A DNA stretch of 64,000 nt. Origin: Mucidula mucida (taxonomy: Eukaryota > Basidiomycota > Agaricomycetes > Agaricales > Physalacriaceae). Below the pieces are notes generated by a model. The model was not told where the DNA came from, did not search any database, and saw only the letters and a program-made list of their open reading frames with translations. Location: positions 31,362 through 95,361 of the forward strand of contig JADNYV010000144.1 in the NCBI GenBank assembly GCA_015501055.1, read 5' to 3'. This document shows, piece by piece, positions 11,720-22,667 of the stretch. Positions within the stretch are counted from its first letter, which is position 1, and each line of letters begins with the position of its first letter. Both the position numbers and the translations under genes were made by a program.

Positions 11720-13457
11720 ATGATCATCTTAGACGATACGCCTCCTTCCCCAGCGAAGACGACGAATATCCCGGATCTACCAAGCACCAGTTTGCAATGG
11801 AATCCTCCTCCACCAGCATATGGCGCGGTTTCTCCACTGCCATCACACGCGTCCGTCCCTTCTCCATACCTACAGCGCCCGCCCTCGCCACTTTCCGGCG
11901 TACCCAAATATCCTTCCCTCCTCGAGCGCCGCCAAAAGCGGTCACCGTGGATCCGTTTCGTCAAAGCTTTGGCTATCGCCTTACTCATTTGGCTTTTGAT
12001 CTCTTGGTCGCTGAAGACTACACGAATATCATTCGGGGGAAACGTTCGTCTCAATGTTTCAATCTCGGAACACGCTAACACTACCTTTCTAGAGCAACGA
12101 GTACTCGATACCAAATGATCTTGATCTTCTGCATTGCATAGCTGGGGATGGCTGGACGGACGAACAAGCTCATAAGACTATCAGTTCCCATTCATATCCG
12201 TATTATTCCAAGCAAACCTTCGAACTCCCTTCATCATCCGATACGACGTTCATCATTGCTCGCGGTTCGCTTTCTGCAGGTAATGTACATCTCGCGACTT
12301 CCCCGATTCCCTCGGACCAGGTACTCGTACAAGTCGAGGCGCATTATTACACGCCGGAGGTGATGGACAACACCAAAATATGTCGTGTAAAGCGTTCGAG
12401 AAAGCAGCTTGGGGTCGGGTTATTCGTGAGGAGCTTTCTCCATATTGGTGACTTCGCACTGACTATATATATTCAGACACCTAAACGGTGGCTTAGTACT
12501 CGATGGGAGGATCATCCTTACTTTAACGTCACAGTGTTCCTTCCTCGGAACGCGAAAATGAACACCTTTGAAACCGACGTACCGAACTACAGTCATACCA
12601 TAAGCGACCTTGAGGGGCGCGTTTCCTTCGAATCCCTTGCATTGAAAAGTAGCAATGGCGCCATTTCTGGCGAGGTTAGTTATCGACTTCTTGCACGTAA
12701 ATGGTCGCTGACAAGATGCTTAGTCCATCGCTTTCCGTCGGGGCTTGATCGAAACACGGAATGGGAAGATTGACATACAGGTCAGCATTGATCATCACGT
12801 CTACTTCGCTTGTCGCTTATATCTGCCTAGTCTCTTCACGCAGAGCAAGCCGAAATCCAGTCGACTAACGCGCCCATCACCGGGCACTACGTGTCTTCGG
12901 GTGATTTACGAATTCAGACTAGCAATGGCGCCATCAAAGCGTCTGTGGAATTTGGTAACCACAAGTCAGGACGAGCGTCGAGGCTGGATATCAGCTCTGA
13001 AAACGCGTGAGTAACACACTTTATCTCTATTCCTCTTCCAGCGTGCTGATGTTCTTCTCCTAGCATTATCGATACCCAAATTACTGTCGTCGGACAGAAA
13101 TCCGAGATCACGACGCGCACATCCAACGGAGCCCTCTTCGTCAAATTGCTCGAGGCTCCCATCGATTCCACCCTCAATCTTGATGCTCGTACCTCCAGCA
13201 GCATCGCCGACGTCCTATTGCCTGACACGTATGAAGGGTCTTATGCCTTGACTACGTCGAATAGCCCAGTACAAGTCAGAAACGAACGTGAATCGACGAT
13301 TAAGGACCCGGCTGGAAAAGGAAGGAAGAGGAGTGTGGTTAATAGGACGTCGTCGAAGGGTACTAGTGCTGGTAACATCTTTTGGGATTCGAAGGCGGCA
13401 GATCGAGGGACGGTCAAGGTCAGGTCGTCGAACGGAGGTGTCACGTTGAGACTTTAA
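11720..13457 (+). CDS. DUF7330-like single-pass membrane protein, copy 1
   Basis: Function unknown; family assignment is from memory of basidiomycete proteins with repeated SNG/TSNG beta segments. Six exons (11720-12043, 12093-12425, 12477-12674, 12724-12780, 12831-13006, 13064-13457) join in frame to give 493 residues. The N-terminus is Pro-rich (PPPPAYGAVSPLPSH), followed by one membrane helix near residues 90-107 (ALAIALLIWLLISW). The long C-terminal region has beta-type repeats marked by KSSNGAISGE, QTSNGAIKAS, RTSNGALFVK and RSSNGGVTLRL, which suggests a beta-solenoid-like domain outside the membrane. A Lys/Arg patch (GKGRKRSV) lies near the end. It is a paralog of the gene at 26463-28366, with the same intron positions but without one 19-codon exon found there. 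Confidence 0.85.
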
Positions 13458-14282
13458 GTGCGCGCTGGGGTTTTCGATGTATTTCGGCGGAGCAGTGGCT
13501 CGACTGTTTGAGGTTTAGGTGGAGTGCGCTACGCTGTGGCGCTGCGTGCTGTGCGCTTCATACAATGGCACCGTACGATGTGCAGCACGCTTATTGTACA
13601 TGTATCCATATAGTTACGGGATGTACTCAGCCTCGCTGGCTTGAATCAAAGGCGTACTGAAGAAAGGCTACTGTATCATTCGGCTGCACACATACCAGTC
13701 CCACTCTCTTTGATATCTTCTTCCCAACACTTACTTATTCTCAAGCTCTGATACACAGAGAACACGAATGGAGGTGTCATAATTAGACTTGAGCGATGAT
13801 GGTCCGTCTAACTGGCTCAACTGTCTCAGGTGTAGGCTACTGTGGCGTCGTGCACTATGTGCTCTTCCCATAATTTCCCCACAATGGCTTCGCTGACCAA
13901 CGGTCAAAGTGAAACGGTGTGGAGTACAGTTTCTGTAATTTTACTCAAATATCGTTATATCTATAATCCTATCGTAGCTAAGCAATACACTCTTTTACAT
14001 GTACGAACTCATAAGTCGCTACGCAGAAACTCCACGCTTCCAAATAGCTTCAACGCTCATCGTCCTTTAAACGTAACCACTGTGGTGCAGCGTCGTCGCG
14101 AGGGTGATCCATCTTCTTCCATGCATGGTGGTGCACCTCGACTCCAACATATCGAAGATGCCGATACATCAGGGGCCGGAGTGGAACACTCAGAAATGCT
14201 GAGGGTACGAAGGCTAGGAAGTCTCGAAGTAGCCGAGAATATTGTAACCCCGCGACGAATGGTGCCTCTAGAGGATTGTTCG
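13458..14282. other. Intergenic; holds a relic of the preceding gene's 3' end
   Basis: Near 13757-13860 the DNA resembles the last codons and 3' flank of the DUF7330-like gene (13425-13560). It encodes TNGGVIIRLE beside the parental SNGGVTLRL, and the flank shares the order GGCTC..CTGT..AGGT..GGCTAC/GCTACG. Nothing else was recognised. Confidence 0.4.
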
Positions 14283-14808
14283 CTAGAGAAAGTGGGGAAC
14301 GAGCGAGAGAAACTCTAGAAAATTCTGGGTATTATCGGGATGTCCGCTGGTAGTACAGTGGATATACAATGAACTAAACTCATCTGCGAAGATACCCTTC
14401 CGGGGAAAAGCAGAGGTCTCGGGGGAGGGTATCTGAGAGAGAGCACGGAAAGACTCTAAAGCACGACAGCCGCCATGAACCCCATTAAGCATCCTGGTTG
14501 TGCGTTTGCAGTTTCGATAAGGCTGAGGTCGGGCAAGGGAATGACGGTGCCGGGGGGGAATACAAGATTGGTGATCAGCGACGTCAAAAGATTCGATGTT
14601 ACCATGTCCTGAAGCCTCTGCACGCTAAAATCATCACAGACGGGAAATCTTACGGCTGCCCAAATCTGCGACCATGGTATAGTGATATACTTAAGACTAT
14701 CCCGGTGACGATCTTGAGACCACACCACCCGCAAGTTAGGCGCACTGACAGACTTGAAGATGTCGACTTTGGACATGCAGCATGGACGGAAAGTATGGTG
14801 AGACGGAA

Positions 14809-17176
14809 CTATAACCACATCCACAGCAGCTCATGACGCGCACACCCACACCCGGGGGTGCACACCCACATCGGGCATGCGCATCACCTTTTAGACGGCA
14901 TATCGAGAATTCCAATACCTCAGCCGGATGCGCCACATGGTGTACATGGCATCCGGTGTGATGCCACCACCTTTGGAGTAGTGCTAGAAACAATTAGTAA
15001 AAGCACATTGAGAAAGTAGCACGTAGAACGTAGATATAGAACATGTTGATCTAAACATACCTCCTGTCACGAAATGACGCACATGAACCTGCACTCGACG
15101 CGGATGTGCAGTTTCAGGCTCACTGCGAATCAAACGACACACTCCCTATTAAATCATTGTACAAAACTAAACTTCCATTAAACTTGTCTAGGAAAAATGT
15201 CCGGTTCCTCATCAGAATAGGCATAGCCCACGGTTCGTCAACTACAACACTTTGGATTTGACTGCTCGCCTACGCTGACTGGAGGCCGAGTCCCTCCCGA
15301 CATACCGGTTTGGATCTGTTGGATCGCCGTAGACCAGACCCCCTCATTAGGAGGAACAGTACTCGGATATGTCGTTGCTACTCTGAAAACACACAATGAA
15401 ATTTGGCTTACGAAAGACGATGGACAGCACTTACTGCATCGCTTGAACCACGTCCCCACCCTTGTGGACACGACGAACCTGTGTTGAACGCTCACTTGTG
15501 TCAGCAGCAGGCCCAGTTGACATTGCTCGTGCACATTTGAAGGCCGCCGGGGCTAAATCGAAGTTGCTCCCACTACTGCCGGGGAGCATGAGGGTTGATT
15601 CAGCAGAACTGAACAAAGTCAACAAAGTTGACCCTCCAGCAGACGCAAAGGTAAGAGGAGCACCAAATCCATCAAAATCAGGAAACATCATGTTACCAAA
15701 TGTGAGGTCAGTAAGACCATTAGCGAGTCCACCGAAGCCCGTATTACTGAATCATTGCCATAGCTCGAGAATTCTGTTGGCAGAACTCCCTCACCTGACT
15801 GCATCATCAAATCTTGTGACAGCAGGTTGCACATTGCTTGAAAGTCTTCATGTGTTAATGTATCCAACCAGGCTTTGTCGAATTCTAGCTCTAGGAGACG
15901 ACGCGCAGGAGCCCGGGACGCGTCAAAGTTTTGCTCCGGGTTTGATATCGATGACATAGCAATTGATGATGGCGTAGTCTCCGGCAGAGGCTCAACAAAT
16001 TGCGATGGCGGCGTCTCATTGCTCAAGACGTAAAGCTCGGTAGCAGAAGATGGGGACATATCGGAATCAATGGGACCTACACCTTGGTTAGACTCGAAAG
16101 GCCCCAAGACATCATAATTGCATACCTGCTATAGGAGCCGAAACGTGGGTTGAGCGCTTAGCGCGCCCGGATGAGCTTGATTCAGCGTGATATTGCGGCT
16201 TCCACTGTTTGCCACATTGAGTTATTGAGGCACTCTTCTCCGCCCTCGCCGTTTTCAGAGCAGCGTCTGCAGCTTTCTTTGCCGATGCGGCCTCAGCGGC
16301 TTCCGTCTGAAGGTGTGTTATCTCATCATTGCGGTGCTGGTTCTCACACCGTTTGTTGTGAGCAGCATTGGAGCGACAAAGAGCGTTATTCATCCGGTGA
16401 TGAGCGGTGTTGTTCGAGTTTCGAAGTGCACCAGATTCAACACTACTGCGAACCTCCTCCTGAACTTGATAATTGAAGCGCTGAGCCCTATGATTGATTA
16501 ATTCGAAGCTACTGACTGATTATCACCTCAGCACTTACTCCTTGATTGCTGCGACTAAAGACAGCCCCCGTCCCGTCTGGTCCGCACTCCCACCATGCTG
16601 CGCCTCTCCAATATTGGTAGTTGCATCTGTGGTATACCAATCTTCGCGATCCATAAGCGACTGACTCTGAATAATGGCTGAGAGTATCCATGGATTGTCT
16701 TCCTTCTGCTTCCACCAGCCTATCAAAGAGATTGGTATGAAGGAAACTTTACCGCCATGAACCAATGTACGTGAGATTTTAGCAATGTTAAGCTCTTTGA
16801 TGAATTGACAAAAGCTGTCAAGCTCCTCTTGGCCCTTAATGTATGGCCATTCCATCATGCGGTGAAAATTGCCAGAAGAAACAAGGCCTTCGAAGTTGAG
16901 AACACCACTGTAAGAGGATTGAACAGCAGGTCAACAATGTCATGTTGCCACGTACCGTCGAGCATGTGTTAAGCATGCACGAATGATGGAGCGCGCAAGC
17001 TCTAACGGGTCGTCTCCATGTATGCAACTAAAATCCGGGACATTATCCTCTAAAATGGATCCACAGGCACCAAGCGCGAACCGGGGCTAGCGACTGCGGA
17101 TGCGCATGCCCGAGTGTGGGTGTGCACCCCCGGGTGTGGGCGTGCGCGTCATGAGCTGCTGTGGATGTGGTTATAG
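14809..17176. mobile_element. 2.4-kb element with about 75-bp terminal inverted repeats
   Basis: The two ends are inverted copies of each other. The left end starts CTATAACCACATCCACAGC at about 14809; the right end is its complement, ending about 17176. Similarity extends through GC-rich, CACCC-rich sequence up to GGGCATGCGCATC (left edge near 14885, right edge near 17098), with a few mismatches. It interrupts an F-box pseudogene exactly between two colinear segments, which shows it was inserted. No long target duplication is visible; a TA duplication is possible because both ends abut TA. No transposase was recognised inside, only a multi-exon gene, so it looks non-autonomous and possibly gene-capturing. 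Confidence 0.65.
15238..17075 (-). CDS. Multi-exon unrecognised gene inside the inverted-repeat element
   Basis: I do not recognise the family. From the right end, exons read DDPLELARSIIRACLTHARR, a 48-nt intron, then VLNFEGLVSSGNFHRMMEW and HGGKVSFIPISLIGWWKQK. An intron (GTAAGT..ATAG) leads to a likely coiled coil (EITHLQTEAAEAASAKKAAD) and then a basic patch. A Ser/Pro-rich stretch follows, with KAWLDTLTHEDFQAM and FPDFDGFGAPLTF. A GTAAGT intron leads to a last exon ending PKCCS-stop at 15238. A frame change near 15760-15810 needs a roughly 53-nt intron. The 5' end runs into the inverted repeat without a convincing ATG, so the gene may be a captured fragment lacking its start. The coiled coil and acidic/Ser-rich tail would fit a nuclear regulatory protein, but this is only inference. 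Confidence 0.45.
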
Positions 17177-18014
17177 ATGTATATACTCTGAGACAGGAGA
17201 ACACAGTTGCGGATAATGTTTGTAAACAACGGGTCGGCACATCTGTCATCGCTAGCATTGCGCGGTAGCGCAGGGTGAATGACCGTTCGCCCAGTGGTGT
17301 CAAGCAAATGGATCGACAGGGAGGGGTCTCTAGACCGCTGTAGAAAAACACTGGTCTTCTCTGCTATGCTGGTTGTCCTCTGCGAACTCAAGTTGAAGAT
17401 AAAGTGTCCACAAGAGAGGAGAAGAGATGACGAGCTCCCTCCAGCTGTGTCAAACGCGTGCTAGAGTCCACGGTGCATAATGCGGATCGAGAGAGTTGAC
17501 AGTGTCAGGCTGCATGCGGGTGTAACTGTCCCAAGCGGGTACACAGTAGGTAAAAAATACATGTAGGATCCCGCTGGGTAAAGAGCGAATGGGATGGAGC
17601 AGGGATTTTGCGTCGGCTAGATTGGATTCGGTTCCATGTCTTAAGGGTAGTTGTGATCGTGGTGGTCTTTCATTGAAGCTCAAAACCTTTTCGAAACAAG
17701 GCCAAACAGACTTCAGCGAATAACACCTTGGGAATGGTCTCCTTTTTGTGATTCTGAATGCATACTATCGACGGTCTCTCGTCTCGCGACTAACGGAGCC
17801 TTTTCCCGAATTGAAATTACTAAATCCGATCGGGAGCCGCCACGTGTCGTCAAACGTTCGCCTAAGAGCAAGGCGAATCGCCTTGCTTTCGACAGTCATC
17901 AAGAACGGCCTAAGCTGGTGAGGATTTGGGAAAACACTCTGAGGAATCTTTTCGGTGTACAGGTACGCTATACTCCTTTTCCGGCTGGCATCTTTTAACG
18001 AGAACATAGATACG

Positions 18015-19490
18015 ATGACGGTCAATTCTCTCCCTTCCACCTGTTCAGGCGTCTTGGGAGAAGCTACGGCCCCTCGTGACGCCGCCGCACAGTGCCCTCC
18101 CACTTCCCCCGTTAAAGAGATACCTGACGGCTTTTCCGGCGCGTTGGTAAACGCAGAGTGCAATCATGCTGCTGCCCCACAGTCCCTCCTTCGTCCCATT
18201 CATTCCGTGTCCAACGATATCCTGCACGAAATCTTCTCTTACTGCGTACCAAATCCGGCTACAAGCAACGAGATGTTGGTAGGCGTTGACTCCCTTTATC
18301 CTCATGCCGCGCCGTGGACTCTGACGTGCGTCTGTCATGAATGGAGAGAGCTTGTCATCTCGTCTCCCCTTCTCTGGACATACTTTTTGTTCGAAGTCGA
18401 TTTCCGCCATGGCCGAAGCCGCGACGACCAGCAATGCGCAGAAAGGATGCGTATCTACCTGGAGCGGTCGAGAAGTCTCTCTTTGTCGATTCATATCGTT
18501 GATATTATGGGAGAAATGGCGAATAGTCCCATGATACCTGTCTTAATACGCGCCCTGCCACGTTGCACATGTTTGACCCTACAGGCCTCCACTGTCTTTG
18601 TGCAAGCGCTGTACGGGACTGTTTTCTCTCGCCTCCGTCGTCTTGTAGTAAGTACCGCTTTTATGAGCTTTAAGACGGCGGATGTGCATACATTTACCGC
18701 CATCAGTGCGCCTGAATTGCGCAACGTGTCCTCTCATGATTCTCGCTGGGACAGTATGAGGTTCGTTGCCATACCATGGTCTCAGGTGACCGAAGTCTAT
18801 CGACTTCCTATTTTCGACAATATTAGCCTCGTTTGGCTTCGGGAGATTCCGCACGTTAGGATCCTTAGTGTTTCCGTTGTCCGATCATCATTTATTCCTC
18901 TCGACACTGCTATCTCCCTGCCGGAACTCGACAACCTCACCTTGATCGAAGCAGTAGATGCGAGGCCGGGCTGCTTGAAGGAGTTCATGTCGGCGCTAGC
19001 GCTCGACACCCTTACCTGTCTCATGCTCGAATATCCCAGGTCGAGGCGTCCCGTTTTCCCTAGCCTCACTGGCGGATTCGCAGATAGGCTGACAGCACTG
19101 TCCATCAAGTGTACGACAGAGAGACATTCTGATGATGCAAAGGAGCTCCTTGATTTCATCACCCAATGCTCACAGCTCATTGAGCTTTTGCTGGCGGATA
19201 TATCGCTGGGGGCACCATTCGTTACCGGGTTGCGGTGCTTTCCAACGAGTTCCATCCTTCGCTGTCTGCGATACCTCGACATTTCTCAGTGCCTCGGCTC
19301 CCCAGACGATCTGCCGGCGCTTCTAGACATGCTGGAATCTAGATGTACGAACGTCTCAGAACAGTTTTCCGGCGCTGAGCAAGACGTATGTTTGCGTAAA
19401 TTGCGTGTACCGGACTGGCTGTATTTCGAGAAGGATAGTCGTTGGGATGCCATCAGGACTCGGAAGAACGTAGAAGTGACATGGAGATGA
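18015..19490 (+). CDS. F-box-like protein
   Basis: Probable substrate-binding subunit of an SCF-type ubiquitin ligase. One uninterrupted exon from ATG at 18015 (MTVNSLPSTCSG) gives 491 residues; the frame is open further upstream only with a GTG. The F-box-like segment lies near residues 60-120: SLLRPIHSVSNDILHEIFSY, DSLYPHAAPWTLTCVCHEW and SSPLLWTYF. The rest has loosely repeated Leu-rich strands (RLRRLVVSTAF, RCLRYLDISQCL) as in agaric F-box proteins that bind targets through irregular LRRs. A broken copy lies just upstream in the opposite orientation. Target unknown. Confidence 0.8.
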   Translation: MTVNSLPSTCSGVLGEATAPRDAAAQCPPTSPVKEIPDGFSGALVNAECNHAAAPQSLLRPIHSVSNDILHEIFSYCVPNPATSNEMLVGVDSLYPHAAPWTLTCVCHEWRELVISSPLLWTYFLFEVDFRHGRSRDDQQCAERMRIYLERSRSLSLSIHIVDIMGEMANSPMIPVLIRALPRCTCLTLQASTVFVQALYGTVFSRLRRLVVSTAFMSFKTADVHTFTAISAPELRNVSSHDSRWDSMRFVAIPWSQVTEVYRLPIFDNISLVWLREIPHVRILSVSVVRSSFIPLDTAISLPELDNLTLIEAVDARPGCLKEFMSALALDTLTCLMLEYPRSRRPVFPSLTGGFADRLTALSIKCTTERHSDDAKELLDFITQCSQLIELLLADISLGAPFVTGLRCFPTSSILRCLRYLDISQCLGSPDDLPALLDMLESRCTNVSEQFSGAEQDVCLRKLRVPDWLYFEKDSRWDAIRTRKNVEVTWR

Positions 19491-20087
19491 CCTTGTACGC
19501 GTCGCTTTACTAAACTTTGGAGGTTGTCACCGGTCGCTGTGCTTCGGGGTGTAGTGTCGGCACGACGTAGACAATGACAATTGAATGCTACGAGTCCTTT
19601 CTATAGGCGACAGCTCTACACTTCAGCGCCTTATGTCATCAGGATAGTACAGGTGAAGACCACTCTCGATGAGAGCACAGCGTCCATGAATGATCGAGTT
19701 CGTGTGTAGTGTAAGCGATATATCCTCCGTCATGCTACTCGTGTATCCGACTCTCTATTGCACGTAATGCACAGGCATTTAGTCACAGGCCCGTCTAGAA
19801 CGTTCTAGTATACCTCCTGTATGCACACACTGAAAGGTTCTGATGCCCTCAAGGGTTCGATCATCTCCGTAGGTCTTTCGCCCGCTGCATTCGCAGCTCG
19901 ACAGTCCATTTTCCTTAGCTTGTGAGTAGACTCATGTTTTAATCAATGCAATAAGAGGACATCTCGAGTCAGTCTATTGTCCGTCATGCTGAGCTTCCTG
20001 CAGAAGCGCAATCAGGCACCTTTCATTAAAATCGGCCACGTTGCAGACGATCACTCTTGCGTCCTTTCACCCATCATCGCCCTTCTC
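19491..20087. other. Intergenic, nothing recognised
   Basis: 3' flank of the F-box gene and promoter region of the RBR gene. No motif stands out. Confidence 0.4.
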
Positions 20088-21465
20088 ATGGCCGGCTACA
20101 TGGATCCGGATTCAGCGGCTCTCGTCGCTGAGCTCGTACTCCAAGACATTCAAAGTATTGCGTCAACTCATGAAGGAAAATCCCGCTACGGTGCTCCTCC
20201 TTCAGACGAAGAGATTGCTTTCCAAGTTCAAGCGGACAACGCCCGCATGATACTCAGCGATTTTCGTCTGGCGCAAAGCATAGACAGAGCCTTGGATAGC
20301 GATGCGGCTCTTATCATCGCCGCTCATGCTGCCGAGGATGATTATCGATACGCGACTGCTCTTGAAAGGGAAGAAGAGCCGCCGGAGCAGTCGGAGTGGC
20401 AGCGACTCATGGAAAACCATGCCTTGGCCAATTCGTGGGTGAATTCTGGGAGGGTTCAAGTCGCCTTGCTAACAGGGTCTACTAGAATCGGGGCTACAGT
20501 CCGCGCACACGAACCGGAGACGGGGGCAATGGTCTTTGGTCCAGTAGGCGCCGGCTCGAGTCAAGGACTGAGAACGGCCTGCATTATATGTGCTGACCGA
20601 ATCTATATTAATGTCAGCGTTCGCGCTCCTTGTCAGCACTACTATTGCCACGACTGCATCCGAGATCTAATCAGGGCCTGCACCACGGATGAATCGCTTT
20701 ACCCACCTCGCTGCTGCAATCAGCCATTCGAGGAGCGAGTTTTCTTCCCTATCCTTTCGCTCCAGCTTCGCACTACTTTTCAGTCCAAATCCCGCGAGTT
20801 CAATACTCTTGCTTTGCATAGGGTTTATTGTCCAACCCCGACATGCTCCATCTTCCTCGGCTCAAGTGAAAATAGTCACGGTCGTATATACTGCTCGTCA
20901 TGCTATATTTTGGTCTGTACGCGGTGTAAACAGCGCGCTCATCCTGGTCCCCATTGCCCTGAGGACACCGCCACAATAGCCGTGCGGGAGTTAGCAGAAG
21001 CGCAACAATGGCAGACGTGTCCGGGCTGTAGGGATGTCATCGAGTTGAATACGGGATGCTTTCACATGACGTGCAGATGCCGTACACAATTCTGCTATCT
21101 ATGCGCGGAGCTTTGGAAGAACTGTGCGTGCCCCCAGTGGGACGAAGATCGCTTGGTAGAAGTCGCTCATAGGAGGGTTGCCGATGAAATGGGAGAGCAG
21201 GCGCAGGCGGTACGTCCGTTCGTCTTCATGCGCAACGTCCAGCAGAGGGTGGAAGAGCTCCGGAACAACCACGACTGTGATGGTCATTGGTGGCACAGGA
21301 GAAATGGCGGCGCCATCTGCGAGGAATGTAATGATTATCTTCCTCAATTCATCTTGGTAAGTCGTCTCTCCATATCGGTCGGAGTTTCATGCCTGATTCC
21401 AAAATTAGGTCTGCGGAAACTGTCAATTGTCGGCGTGTGTTCGCTGCTCTAGGAACCGACTTTAG
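20088..21465 (+). CDS. RBR-type E3 ubiquitin ligase, copy 1
   Basis: RING-between-RING ligase that passes ubiquitin from an E2 through its own cysteine. Exons 20088-21356 and 21409-21465, with a 52-nt phase-0 intron, give 441 residues. The start is set at MAGYMDPDSAALVAELV, which matches the paralog's MASYLDAESAALVAELV; an upstream in-frame ATG at 19986 exists but is not conserved. Residues 1-120 are helical and acidic (SDEEIAFQVQADNARMI). RING1 begins TACIICADRIYINV and includes PCQHYYCHDCI. The in-between ring has YCPTPTCSIFLG and CSSCYILVCTRCKQRAH. RING2 has WQTCPGCRDVIELNTGCFHM, with Cys324 as the likely catalytic residue, and FCYLCAELWKNC. A short Cys-rich tail (VCGNCQLSACVRC) sits on exon 2. 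All metal-binding and catalytic cysteines are present. Confidence 0.9.
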
Positions 21466-22667
21466 ATATGTTGAACACCGTCGCACTGCGATTTAGATAA
21501 GACACAAAATGTCGGTTCAAATAATACGTCGCGTCAACGTTCTGGGCTCTGAGCTCAGCCCAGATCGTGTAGTCTCTCCCATACCGGTTCGACAGCAACA
21601 TGGAAAGTCCGCCTTGATTGCTCGTAAAACTGTCGGACAATGCCGATGCCGACCAACGGCAACCCTGAACCACATCTGCCTCTTACCACCACGACGCCTG
21701 ATAGGAAACGGTATGGCCGTGCTATCTTGAATTCGAGGATATCCTCCTTCTTGGAGACCGGATACCAATGCAGTCCAGAGCTCTTATACAAGTTGAGGCG
21801 CAAGGAATGATTTGACTCATTTTCACAAGCGGATCTATGTGTACGACTGGTAACAGCTAGGACTGGACCTGAAGTCGTTTCTCTCCTTCTTCGTACAACG
21901 GTACCAGGCTTCTCCGGTACCCAGCAATAATACGCATGATCAATCATTACGTGAATTCCTCATTCTTCCCTACCGAAGTGCGCTCAGTGACATCACTTGC
22001 GGCGTATCAGCGACTACGCGGTCTTGAACGCATGTTATAGTGCCTATCTTGGTCTTCGAATGAACATGCTTTGACGTGACCGACGGCCTAGGCATGCGCT
22101 TCCTCTTCGGCGAGTTTTAGAGGCGCGTCTCTAACGCTTCCAGGTGTAGATCCTTTCTGACAGGTTAACTTTTTAGATTGACGGCGTTGTTCAATCATCG
22201 CCTGGAAGAAGTTACGCGCTAAGAGTTCTTACCGCACCATGCCCGTGTACGCGTCAATGATGTTTTGTGTGTACGAAGGCGAGTAGCTTTGAAACACAAT
22301 GTACGAGCGTACTGACTGATTTCGATGTAGGAAATCGCTGGAATGTCTTATGCCATGATCAATATTAGTGAGCAACGAAAGGAGGATTCCAATGTAGTCC
22401 GGGGATTCTTTAGGACTCCCACTCCACTTCCGGTGAATCTTTTGGCAGGTACTTAATGTTGCCGTCGTCGGAGACTGTGCCGTAAGATGCCAGACTCGCC
22501 GTCTGATGGGGTCACAGACCAGCCAGGAGCGGTCTAGAGCCCCAAAGACCATGGTCCGCCAAAGAGCCCACCTCCCGACCACAAGAGAGCTAGCGAGAAC
22601 ATGTTAGTGGAGACGATGATCTTTCAATATAAACGCCCTTGAACGATCGTGCTGGACATCGTACAAC
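21466..22667. other. Intergenic, nothing recognised
   Basis: About 1.2 kb with only short unrelated frames. It includes the upstream region of the SKN7-type gene. Confidence 0.4.

Larger units (their letters stand above)
14283..17683 (-). pseudogene. F-box pseudogene split by an inserted element
   Basis: This is a broken relative of the intact F-box gene at 18015-19490. The 5' part (17683 down to about 17175) encodes SLLHPIRSLPSGILHVFFTY, then DSLDPHYAPWTL-like residues, LQRSRDPSLSIHLLDTTG and ATVFSCLRVYTSI, matching the intact gene segment by segment. The 3' part (about 14809 down to 14283) encodes KSVSAPNLRVVW, KYITIPWSQIWAAVRFPV, ETANAQPGCLMGFMAA and FSSLYIHCTTSGHPDN, again colinear with the intact copy. 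The parts are separated by the inverted-repeat element at 14809-17176. Frames shift within both parts, so no functional product is expected even without the insertion. The intact homolog on the opposite strand next to it indicates an inverted local duplication. Confidence 0.8.

Noticed and set aside
14809..14825. Direct target duplication for the 2.4-kb element
   Set aside because: Bases outside the inverted ends do not repeat in direct orientation beyond a possible TA, so no longer duplication is claimed.
17955..18014. N-terminal extension of the F-box gene
   Set aside because: The longer frame begins with GTG; the first ATG is at 18015, just before the conserved region.
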